DNA of 64,000 bases from Strix aluco (taxonomy: Eukaryota > Chordata > Aves > Strigiformes > Strigidae). Positions within the stretch are counted from its first letter, which is position 1. Each line of letters starts with the position of its first letter. Under the pieces are notes generated by a model. That model saw only the letters and a program-made list of their open reading frames with translations, did not search any database and was not told where the DNA came from. The position numbers and the translations under genes are program-made. Below are positions 28,801 through 40,800 of this stretch, in pieces. The stretch spans positions 8,182,632-8,246,631 of the forward strand of contig NC_133933.1 in assembly GCF_031877795.1 (NCBI RefSeq), read 5' to 3'.

Positions 28801-31800
28801 AGATCTTGTTTTTAAACAGGAAAATAAATTCTTCAAGATAGAGACTGTCTTCTAGGTTGCTTTCACAATGCTAGTCATAACTGAACTCCAGCTCTCAAAG
28901 TCAAAACAGTAATACAAATAATCATGGAGGAATCTTTTTTCTAAATGTTTTTCAGAGAAATGAGGCTTTAGCCAGTAATTTGCAAGTCCTCTATGCCTAA
29001 TGTACATGTCCACATGAATTACAGTTTTGAGTCATCAGTGTGCAAACACTTGAGAATCTTACGCGCAGCACTGCTTTGCTGTGTTATGCTCTCAGTGTAT
29101 ATTTTGTTAAATATGGGTATGTGGGTGGAAGTTTCATATTTGGTGACTTCAGTAGTCTTTTCCTGAATCATGTATATCAATCTTAGGTTACTACTCCATT
29201 GGTCAGTTTTTCCCTGGGGACAAAGTGGCTTCTGAAGATTTTTTTTTTTAATTTAAACTAGATAGGTGTTTGCCAGAGTTGTAAGCAGCGTGTTGCCATC
29301 CTTAACTTTTGATTCTAGGACAAGCTGTATTCAGTGGTAGCAACTGCCAACCTAAAGGCTTATTACTGAGCTTGTTTGCCCCTTTTTATTGCAGAGAAAG
29401 ATAAGATTTCCACATTAAGTTCTGTGGTTAAACTGTATGTTGAGGATATTGTTGTGTAAATATGAAGTTTTGCATTATTAAAGCTTTTTCTACTTTGGCC
29501 CTTCTCACAGAGTCAGTGAGCTGCTTCTCTGGGCAACATAACTGCATACACTGGGGAAGATGCAGTTATCACAGATCTCCCTTTGCTTGACTGTGCCTTA
29601 TCACTGCCTGTGCTTAAAGATTCTGCATGCCTGAATATCTTCAAAGAGCAGGGTTTTTTTGGGGAACAGATGTGTACAGTAGCATGTCTGAAGAGGTTCA
29701 CTAAGTAGGTATTCACCTTGTTCTTCAAATGTTAAATGTCCATGCTGCTTCCAAGTAGTTGTCAGTGACAGGACAAAAGTTTTTCACAGCAATTCTAGAA
29801 AATGTTTTTGAAGGTCATTTGATAAGGATTTTGAATGGTTAGACTTTTGGGAGACTGTCAGCTAGCAATAATGTATTTCTGCTGTCTGCTGCATGGTGTT
29901 GGGTCATAACCTTTGGCTGGTGCCACAGTTGCTATTTTGGCATCTTGTTTTATAAGAATAATTTTGTTTTTAAGTTTGCAGTTACAGGTAGCAAATTCAG
30001 GATACTGTGCAGAGCATGCACACCATTAAATAGTCAAGAATGTTCCTTACCTTTCATTTTAGAACATTACTTCTTTTCAGTGGGTGAGCTAGTGCTGTTG
30101 GATTCCTTAGAACAGTATGGGTTTGTTTCTCAGCTGTGTTGTCTGAAAAATTACTGAGAATCTAGTGCTGTCTTAAATGGTGAAAATTTGATGTCAGCTA
30201 AGCTATGTTAAATTATCCATAAGAAAAATTTATCATAGCAAAAAGCTGTGAATAAAACTATTATAGTATAGTAAGCAATACTTCATAGTACAGTATTTTA
30301 TAGTGGAAAATAGGTTATAGTATAGTATTTGATAGTATAAACAGTATTTTATAGTATGTTTTGTTTTTAGGATAAGGAGCCTAGTATCTCTTTTCTAACT
30401 TAGGAAATTGTAATTGACACATCTGAAGTCATGAAAAGGATTAGGCCAGCTGTGTGTAAGCATATACAAGACAAGTGGTTGAATGTGTTCTCAAGGGCGT
30501 CATCTTTTTGAAATCTGATCTCCAAGACTGAAATGGCTGTCTTGGTTGCCACTCTGAAACATTATATTCGTGAATCAGACAAGACTGTAGATAGAGGTGA
30601 GAGCTTTTGCTGAAGGTCTGTTTTATTTTGAGATCTCTGCAATCCATTCTTGGGGGGGGAATTTTTTTGAACCTGGAAACATTTAAAATAAATTTCAGAA
30701 CATGTTCTATTTACAAAATCTTTTTCTAATACTTTAGCAATATTCTTCTTTATAATGATCTCATATTTGAAAAATATGTTGAAACTAGGCAATTTGTGAC
30801 CACCCTCTGGTCTGTTTTTTGTTAGTCATAACTCTGAGCCAGTATTTGAAGAGTACCTGAAAGGCCAACGTTTTAAATACAGGTTTAAATATTTAGGTAA
30901 ACACTTAGATTTCAGAAGATGCCCAGCACCTCTTTGCTGAGATGTACAGCTTTTCTAAGGTTTGTACACTTTGCTGATGCCTGTGTAAGCATTGTGTACT
31001 TTGCAGCAATGGATGTACAGCGCTTCTGAATACATAAGCAATTATCCTGTTAAAATAATATCACTGAGTGTAGTGGATTTGAGATCTGTATTTTTAAAGC
31101 ATTATTTACTTTTGACTGTTATTAGCCATGCACCTTTACTTTGACTAGAAAAAATATCATTAAAACAAATTTTCTGAAGTTACATTTCTCAACATAGAGC
31201 ATATTGCACTGCAGATATTTGCTTTTAATTAAGCTTTTTGAATTGCCCCTTGAATGCTTTTTACAATACTGTCTGAGCATCAGTTACATGAGTAACAGCT
31301 TGAAACAAACAAGTGTTTTAAAACATCATGGATCATCCTCTGTTTTGGGGGAAAGGAGTAGGGTATTCAGTAATATGTATCAACATATTAGTGTTCAGCT
31401 TGAAAGATAAAACTACTGTACTAAAATAGGAGTTACACAAAGCATTTGCATGTGGTTTCTTGGAAGCATGGAGTTCTTACATTTTAACCTGATTCATCGC
31501 ATTTTTAGATGCACGCAGATGTATTCAAGATATGAAGCAGGTATTGTTGGCTCTAGAATTTTAATACTTGAATGAAAGAGGAATCTTGAAAATACTGACA
31601 GTTCTTTAACCAAAAATCCTTAATACAGGAACTGCTTAATAAGAACCTACCTTGCATTAGTTGCCAGGTGAATGAAATTCAAAATGGATTATGAAATAAA
31701 AATAACTGTGTGCTTTAAAACAGTGAATAATTTGATGTTTCTGCAGGGTTACCAGTGAAGCCTTTGAAAGAAAAATATTTAACAAGTAGTATTTCTAGCC

Positions 31801-34800
31801 CGTTAGTAAGTTTGTAAGCTCAGGCGTCAGTGCCAAGCGGATGAGATACTTTTTGATTCTGCTGAAGAGTATCGGATGCGTAGAGCCTCGTGTCAGCTGG
31901 TGAGCAAAGCACAAAAAAGGCTAACTTGAATTTGAGGTTAGAGGAACGCTCACCATGGCCAGAGCTCAAGGAAGCTCAGTCCACTGTGATGAGTCACAGG
32001 CAAACTCTGCCTCAAATGATGTAAACAAAGCTTGATCCTCCTTGTTTTGCTCAGTGATGTTATCACCCTGTTTACACTATTGTGGACTTAGACCTCCTTT
32101 GGATTTCCTAGTGTTTCCATCTCTATCCTGGTCTCCTGAGCTTGAGTCTTGTAAAATTCTGTCTACTACTGCCACCATGAGTCCTTCCGGCTCAGAAACC
32201 TTCGCTGTATCTGAACCTATCCTGTGCCTTGCATTTCCAGGATAGCTTCGGGTTTTTTGTGTGGGCACTGGGTTGCCTGTAATTACGGAGCCTTCAGAGT
32301 TGCAGGAAAGAAATATTTTGTTCAGGCTCTGATAAATCGAGTGTCTTGTTCTTCAGTGACAGCTATGTGAAATACTAAGAAAGTCAGTCTGCTGCTAAAT
32401 ACCGAAGAAAAAGTGATCTTGTAAAAGGGGCACATCTGTCATAGGTGAGGACTGTTGTATATGCACATTTGTGGAGGAAATCTGAACAAAAAATAAATAG
32501 GATGTTTTTGAAATTTGCTGTTTTACAATAAATGTGTGCTGTTTTCCTTTAAAAATTCAAAACAAATTAAAAAAAACCCCAAACAACAAAAAAACACAAA
32601 CCCAGAAAACCTGCATGATTTTTAAGTAAGTTCAGCCCAGGCAGAGGGAATCAGCAGAAGTGATGACTGTGAATTAAAGGAAGAAAGAACAGACAAAAAC
32701 TATGTAAAATTAAAATAAGGATTATACTGTAATGCATTCATCCCTTATTTTATATTCTTATTATTTTATTTTTTAAATCTGTTTTATGAAGACAAAGATG
32801 TTACTGAAATGACTTTTTAAAAGTGTATAAGCTTCTTAAATTCCAGCTTATGGAAAGGATTTTAAAGGTAGGTGAGGTCCTTGCCATGTATTTAGGGAAA
32901 AAGTAATTAAATTGTTCTGATATGAAATTCTCATACAGTCAGTTATGAAACACTGATCTGCAGATGTTTTTTTATCCATATATGTGCACTATAAACAGCG
33001 GCTTTTATGCTTGTGAACTAATAAAGGAAACTTTCCTATTCCAGTAATTACTTTGATTTTTCATCATGTTCTTCTCCAAGTACTGTCATCCATGGTGTGT
33101 CCGTAGCCAGAAACAAAATGTTGGACGAGATTGATATTTGGTCAGCTTTTGGCAGAGATACTAACTTCTTCAGTACTATTCTTTGACTTGTTTTTTTCCC
33201 CCAGGAGTAGAACCTCAGCTCTCCAATGCAGGCAAACCCTTTGCGTGAATGTTTCAAGGTTAGGAATGAGAAATTTGTAATACCCATTTGTAGTAGAAAC
33301 TGCTGTTCAGCATCTGTACCTGGACTCTGTATTGCAGGTGAACTGGAATTGACCATATGAGATATGAAGTTGGATGTGTGCATGTGTGGAGAAAGAGTAA
33401 TGAACACTTTAGAAGTACGAGGACACTTTTATTTTCATAATTTAGGCAGTTGCTTTGCTACAGCTCAGCAAAACACAAACATTCTTGAGAAATATTCTTA
33501 TACATGTCTGCAACATCTTCCTCTTCCCATCATCTGATTCTTATCTTTATCATCCATAATCTTGACGTCCTTGACTACAGCCTTTAAAAGAAAAATAAAT
33601 TTGTGCTTTATCTTCTCTTAAGCACTGCTGGTTTGTAAGTTTAAGTATCTGGCTAATTGCAAATGCAAGGCTGGTTAACTAACAGTGGGTCTTATGACCA
33701 GCAGGTGATGGTAGACCATGCATCTTCAGTGTAGCATCACTGCTTAACATTTTGTGCTGGGGATCAGTTTCTGAATGTCCCAATAAAATGTTCTTTTAAA
33801 ATTCATATTGATAGGTCTTGCTAGAGATAATTTCCACTGGAGCAGACCAGTGTGATGTCAGAGGGATCTGTCTTCTGTGCCAGCTGTAATAATTTAAAGC
33901 TATGTAGCAGTGTTTGACTTGTATACGTGGTAATTAGTGCCACTTCATAGCAGAACACTGACAGAACTCTAGGTTTCACTTTCAGTCTTTGCTTATTGTG
34001 AGGAAAAATATCATGGACTTCAGTCCATTGCCTGATTTGGGAGCTAGAGTCATGAAATAAGGCTTTGCTTAATGCTGCCTCTGGGTTCTGAGAAAATGAT
34101 GCTATCTTATGACTGCTGGTCTTCAGTCTTGGCTCAAGCATCCGTTTACATCCTGATTTGTAAAATTGTCATAGCTGTGTTTTGATACTTAGGGTTTTCT
34201 TAAGTGTAAGTTATGTTTCAAAACTTGCAGTTCATTAACTCATTAGTTAGTGCGGCAAGGGAGAAGAGATCCAGCTATGTTAATGTTTCCTTCACTTTTT
34301 TCTCCATTGTGATTTTGTGAAATTACAGAACTATGAAGTATTTCAGGCTGCTTAGGAGACTTTAATCTTGAGATTTTAGTCACTGATAGTCTTCCTATTA
34401 ATACTGGAAGTGAGATTTCACTGATCTGGAAAGAGAATGAAATGTGCATTATATACACTAGGTAATACTTTCACTTTGCTGCTTAGTTGTTTTAAAGTGA
34501 AGTTATTTTTTTAAGGAAATATATAACATATGTACCTTTTTTATTTTTCTTGTTTTTTCCAGTAGGAAATAGTTCTAACAGTAACCTTCGTAGAACTTAT
34601 TTCAGGGTTTCCCAGCGTGAGTTTTAGATGGAATTGCAAACTTCTGATTTCAAAAATAGATCATTTTTGAGGGATTTGTCTTAAAATAATAGCCAGTTAC
34701 TTGAAGATGTTGTGATTTCTGAATCCAGGTAAGGAAGCAGGAGAGTTGTGGTTGGACCAGGACATTGTTTTAAACATTACTAATGAAAGTACAGAGACAC

Positions 34801-37800
34801 TGATGTCATGGCTGGAAAAGTCCTTATATACATTATTGTAATATAAATTACTTCTATCTATATATTCGTTTTACATTGGAAAATCTGTTTACATGTGTAG
34901 TATGAGAAGTCAGACTTAATGTTTTTGTGTTTTTTCAAATGCTTGTGCTGTGAGGATTTTTTTTTTAGGTTATTAACTTTCTTATGTGAGTTGCAAGTCT
35001 GGAGTAGAGTTTGCAGTAAAAATGAGGCTCCCATGTCAACAGCTTGCCAAGGTGCTGGCTCTGCATTAAACTTTAGTGGGTCCAATAACTTCAGGGTGGC
35101 AGGGCAGGGAGCGAGGGTGGATAGTGCTTGCCATTTCAAAGACTGACTGAGTCCATTTACAGTTTTTAAGATTTTGAGGAAAATGGAAACCAAGGAGTTT
35201 CTGCGGACAGAAACAAGAGTTGACAAATACCATCAGTGTACTGGTGAGGAGAAGCATTTTGTGCTGGTCGAACTCATAAGCAGCTATTTGGGCTAATTGC
35301 CAGTGGAGGTCTGCTTTGCAGACTGTTGTCTTTTGGTCTCACAGTTATGCTCTACATACAGCTTACCATACAGTGATACAGCTCCTTTTGCGTGATCCAG
35401 AGGGGTTTCTGTGTAGCTATGCCGACAGTAGCGTGCTCTTGACGCTGTGATGCAATGATGTGCTGTTAGGGGCACGCTTTCAGTCACATTCTAGGTTTCT
35501 GTGTAAACTGGTGGAAGAATGAATGCAGTTTTATTGCAGTCGAGAGCCTCATTAACTGAAATGCCAAATTGCATACTGGAAACTGAGGAAACTAAGCTTC
35601 TGCAAATGCTTTTTAGCCTTGTTTTTATAGCCCTGGAGGCAGAATCAGATCTGTTGCTTGCTGGTACAGCAAAGGGAAGATTTCTCTGGGTGTACTGACC
35701 CTTTTTTTGCCCCCTGCCTCTGTAGTTGCGAGCAGTTACCAAGACTAACTGCAGAATGTCAGAATTTACTATTCAGGCGAAGTAAGTCTTGACAGAAAAT
35801 CATCTTGGGCTTCTGGCATGCTCTTTTCCTTTTGTTCTGAAATACTGCAGTTGTGTGTGTGTGTCTGGATTTGTGTCTGGTTTTTAGACAAGGACATCAA
35901 GAAATTTAAGTGGAAGTTTGTTACTGCCTTGGTAGAGGGTCAGGTCTCTGAATTGCCTACAGTTTCCAAACATAAAGCTCTACATGTTGGCTGACCTTAC
36001 ATATTGGAAAGACTTAAGTGCTGTTTGTTTTCATGCTGCACTTTTTTAAAAGCCTAAGAAGGTATTAATGTGATGTAAAGTGGATCAGGTGGTATGTATG
36101 TGCCTTGTAGAAGTTAAGAAACAGTTTCTTTTACTACTGGAGCAAACGCACTGGATGGAGCTAAGAAGTGTTGAGGAGACTGTTCGTGTTAGGAAAGAAA
36201 CTGGTGTGGGGAGTTTGAAAGCTTAGGTTCTATAAGATATATTTGCAGTATGCTGGCCCCTTTCTAGGACTTCCGAAGAACCTCAGTTCCTTCTTCATAC
36301 CCAAACATGGTGAGCAATTTGTGACCTTACTTTGGTCTCATAAATCAAGCTGCTGATAGGGAATTTTCAGGTTGTTAAAGGGATAATTTTTCAAGCTTTT
36401 CAGCAGTAACAGAGCACAAGTTTTTTTAGCGGTATTTATGGATTCACAGATTTAGGCTATTCCTGGCAAAGTCAGAGGTGTAAAGTAGGGTACGAGGTAC
36501 ATGCTTTAATTGAGATTCTCTTTAAATTTGAAGAGGATAGATGAAGTGGTACTGCTGCAGAACCTGAATCTCTTAATTTCTGCAACAAAAAAGTAGATGT
36601 ATACAGGTCATGGCTACAGGTATCTCTATTTCCTGTTTGAGATGGAGGGGAAAAAAAAAATTATTTTGGGTCTGTCTGGGTGATATTTTGAGTAGGTGAG
36701 TAATAACTGGTCAACAGTGGGACTGTGTTAACCTGCTTAACTTGACACGTATCCCAGGAAATCTCATACATTTGGTGTGCTGAAGAAGTGCTAGTTTTGG
36801 TAGTAGGTCTACTAATATAATTGTCTTTCTGACTTATGTTAGGCTTGTGTAAATGTAATACTAGCTCGTTCAAAGAAAACTCGGGTCTCTTCTTTAGTTT
36901 CTTCATACCTGGTATTTGTAAGAGCTGTCTGACTAAGAACTAGCTAAGCATCCTCAATCCTTAAAAATGTTGTGTCAGCATGTGGTATTCAGTGAGTCAC
37001 AAGGCTAACTATTATGGCTGGTGCAGGGAGGAAAAAAGGTAAGGTTTATTTAAAATAAAATGAAAAGGCTTGTGCTTGTCCTCAGAATTTGACGCTATCT
37101 TTATAATCTTCCATGAGAGGGTTTAATAGTTGTAATAAAGCAGGAGAAATTCTGGAAGGAAAGCAATGAAGAAATGTGCATTGTGTTTAGCTGGCAAAGG
37201 GTTTACTGAAGCATATCTAAGAATAGTTGTGGCTTTTTTTCCTTTCAGTTGATGCTGATGAGATAAAACGACTAGGAAAGAGATTCAAGAAACTTGATTT
37301 GGACAACTCTGGTTCTTTGAGCGTGGAAGAGTTCATGTCTTTACCTGAATTGCAACAGAACCCATTAGTACAGCGAGTAATAGATATATTTGACACAGAT
37401 GGAAATGGAGAAGTGGACTTCAAAGGTAAGACACAGTGCTTTGTGATAGGTGGTGGCATTTCATTGGAATTCCTGGAGCCTTGGAATTCAAGTTTTGCTT
37501 CAGCTGAGAAAGGAAGGGTGAAGAAAACTCTGTAATCAAAATAAGGTTCTAATTCCTAGTGAAACTGAGTACCAGTAAAACTAGTTTCTCTGGCACCTTA
37601 GGGCAATGCACTCCTGAAAGAAATGTGTAAAAGAGCAGATTGTTTAGTAATAGCTTTCCAGGTCACACGATTTAGGACTACTCATTAAGTATCTCTTGAA
37701 GTACACTCATTCAAACTCTTAATTGTGGTGCTATCTGGAATATACTCTTAGGCTGAAGAGACTGGAAAAAGTGGGGTAGATTGTGTAAGCAGTGTGTCTG

Positions 37801-40800
37801 TGCATAAGTTGTATTCATCCAAATGTTATGAGATCTGTCTTTTGGAGTATTTTGAAAATATTTTTCGAAATTGTGAAAGGAGTCCACATTTTTCTGTTGG
37901 TACTTCCTTTGTAGGATTCTTTTTATGATCTTGGGTAGACACTTCAAGTGAAAAACAAGTTGTAATTTATTACATTCCTCCAAAATTTTAGACTTATTTT
38001 AAATATTCATGATTAAAAGGGATGGCGGGTTAAATATCTTCGTTACCCGTTTATGTTAAAAGAGTCTCTGACCCTTAGAAGTGATAATGTCTGTAACTTC
38101 TTTTCAAGCTAATACTTATTATTTCTTACTGCTCATGACTAGAAAAGGTTAATTGGTTTTTCCTGAGGTGTTTTTTTTAATTGGAGCAAGTTATTAAATC
38201 TCATTTGTATTGACAGGCTGACATTTTAGATAAAATGTTAACATACAAAAGCCCTTACATTTCTGTGGGGAGAACTACAGTGTGACTGGAATGTTGAGTT
38301 TTTGAGACTTTATTGGTATCAGTTTCCAAAGCACTAAATATTGTATGTAACTGTCCAATATTCCCTTGTGAAAAATAGGGAGTGGTGAAAGATGATGATA
38401 TATTGTATATGACATTGAGCTGTGATTAATATAATTACCAGGAGCTGTTCCTCTTGGGTGGGAAAAGGAAGTTGTCAAAATCGATTTTGTAGAGTAAAAT
38501 GATGCAGTAAGTGGCAGTGAATTCTGTTGTTGTCATCTGGCCAAGTTTGATTAATCTAAATTTTTTATTTCTGTCTCAGAGGGAAGCTCGAAGGAAAGGT
38601 TTTAAACTGAAAGAGGGTAGATTGAGGTTGGACATAAGGAAGACTTTTTTTTTTTAATGATGAGGGTGGTGAGGCACTGGCACAGGTTGCCCAGAGAAGC
38701 TGTGGCTGCCCCCTCCCTGGCAGTGTTCAAGGCCAGGTTGGACGGGGCTTTGGGCAACCTGGGCTAGTGGAAGGTGTCCCTGCCTGTGGCAGGGGGGTTG
38801 GACTAGATGATCTTTAAGGTCCCTTCTAACCCAAACCACTCTGTAATGCTATGAAAAAGGAAACTACTAGTGTGAGGAAGCTTGCATTCTTTTGTTGAAA
38901 GATCTAAATATTTTTTTTAGATGAAGCACAATGGTGGGAAAAAAAAGTAAAAATCATGTTATCAGTCAAGTGCTTTATTGATGAATCATAGGAATTGTTT
39001 TAATTTCACAAAACTGGTTGCAACTGTAGTAGGACTTTCAACCTACTGCTATATTACTATATCGCTATATTCTTTCTATACTCTAGTTTAGCTTGTGGTT
39101 TTGCACTGCTGTCATTTTTACCACCCAAAACCTTTAAAGTGTAGTTACAGATTGCATCCCAGGAGGTTGTTTCTTTGGCAACTCAAGAGTTTGCTCATGG
39201 GACAATGACTTCATTGTTAAACAGTGTAAATTTTTCCCCCTACTTCTTATAAAAAAATATTATTTTTAGGAATTTGTTTTAGAGCAGTTTTCAATTTTCA
39301 TGTAATTCTTGCTTTACATTGTGAAACCAATCTTGAGAGGAGCTGTATGATTAGAATCCCCCCTGTAGTAGCTTTAGTAGAGATCTTGATGGGGTTTTAT
39401 ATCAAATTCTTGTGAAAGTCTAGCAACAAAATTACTTAAATACTGGTGTGAACAGTATTGGATTTGGAGTACTTCCTGCTAAAGAACATTAAAGTATCAA
39501 AGTATGTGGACACTTAGGTGTCACAAGATAGGCAATATTTTAAAGTTTTTAGGGTAATTTAGATTCTTTTTACAATTTTTTAAAATTTCTGAATGTTGAT
39601 TTACTTGGTTTATTAAAAAATACCCTTTTTTGTAAATGTTTTTCTTGTATTCTTTAGAATTTATAGAAGGAGTCTCCCAGTTCAGTGTCAAAGGAGATAA
39701 GGAACAGAAGTTGAGGTGTAAGTATTTTGATTTCCCTTAACAAAAGTGTCTTGATCCTCAGAGATATACTTTTGTTGGCTAACATTGAGAAACCAGCAAA
39801 TTGAAATTTAAAAAATTTAAAAAGCGGGAAATAATGAAGGTAGGTTGTAAGCTTTTTGCACACATTGTCATTTGTGTGAAGAATTTGCCAGTGTTCTTTT
39901 CTGCAGGGAAGGTTAGAGGAGGTTGCCTTCTGAATGTCTTCAGTTGTTAACTGTTGAAAAAAAAAATCATTTAAGAATATGTAGTGCACAAAACTGCATA
40001 GCAATATGCTTTGTTTTATGGGAGCATAACAAGAATATTAAAGTTTTTGCTACTATGGTAGAACAGCACTGAGTTCTTGTTTGCGAACTGCATCTCAGGA
40101 CTGCAACAAAACCCAAGCTTTTGGAGTGAGGAGGGGACAATTTCAGTCATGGATGTAGGTTTCAATAACTAAGACTGAAATGTTTAAAAGTAAATTCAGT
40201 CTTAATGCCAAATTGTTTGCAGCAAAGTAACCAAGTGGGATTTTGATTAATCTGTTCCCTGGAAGGTTGTAATTTTTTTGTGCTGCGAATGAACTGCTAC
40301 CGTGGTGCTTTGTGTGGTGGTGAAGACTTTCCAGTTCAGTGTTTATAGAGTTCTTTTACTGCTGGTGCTAAACCAATTCCATTTCAGTGACATTTCTAAA
40401 GTGATTTTAAATTTGGTAGTAGCACCATTCATTGTATTGTTTCTGATGTTTCATGTTTTTCAGAATGAAACATGAAGGCTGTTAGAAATCTCACTTAAAA
40501 TGCAGTTCATGCAGGATTGTGTCATCGCTTGTTGTTAATGCAAAGCACATGAATGTATATTGCTCTTTTCTGACCACATTTGTTACTGAAAGTTTTACAT
40601 ATGTTGTACTTCTGCAGTTGCTTTTCGCATTTACGATATGGACAAAGATGGTTATATCTCAAATGGAGAGCTCTTCCAGGTGCTGAAGATGATGGTTGGG
40701 AACAATCTCAAAGACACTCAGTTACAGCAAATTGTAGATAAAACCATAATTAATGCAGATAAGGATGGTGATGGAAGAATATCCTTTGAAGAATTCTGTG

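Noticed and set aside
33821-34141. 106-codon minus-strand open frame in intron 2
   Set aside because: No recognisable protein; not linked by good splice sites to the antisense block at 33428-33581.
37426-37535. Continuation of the PPP3R1 exon 3 frame
   Set aside because: The gtaaga donor at 37426 and perfect continuation in exon 4 show it is intronic.
38654-38839. Minus-strand open frame
   Set aside because: It lies entirely within the CR1 3' UTR fragment and is its antisense shadow.
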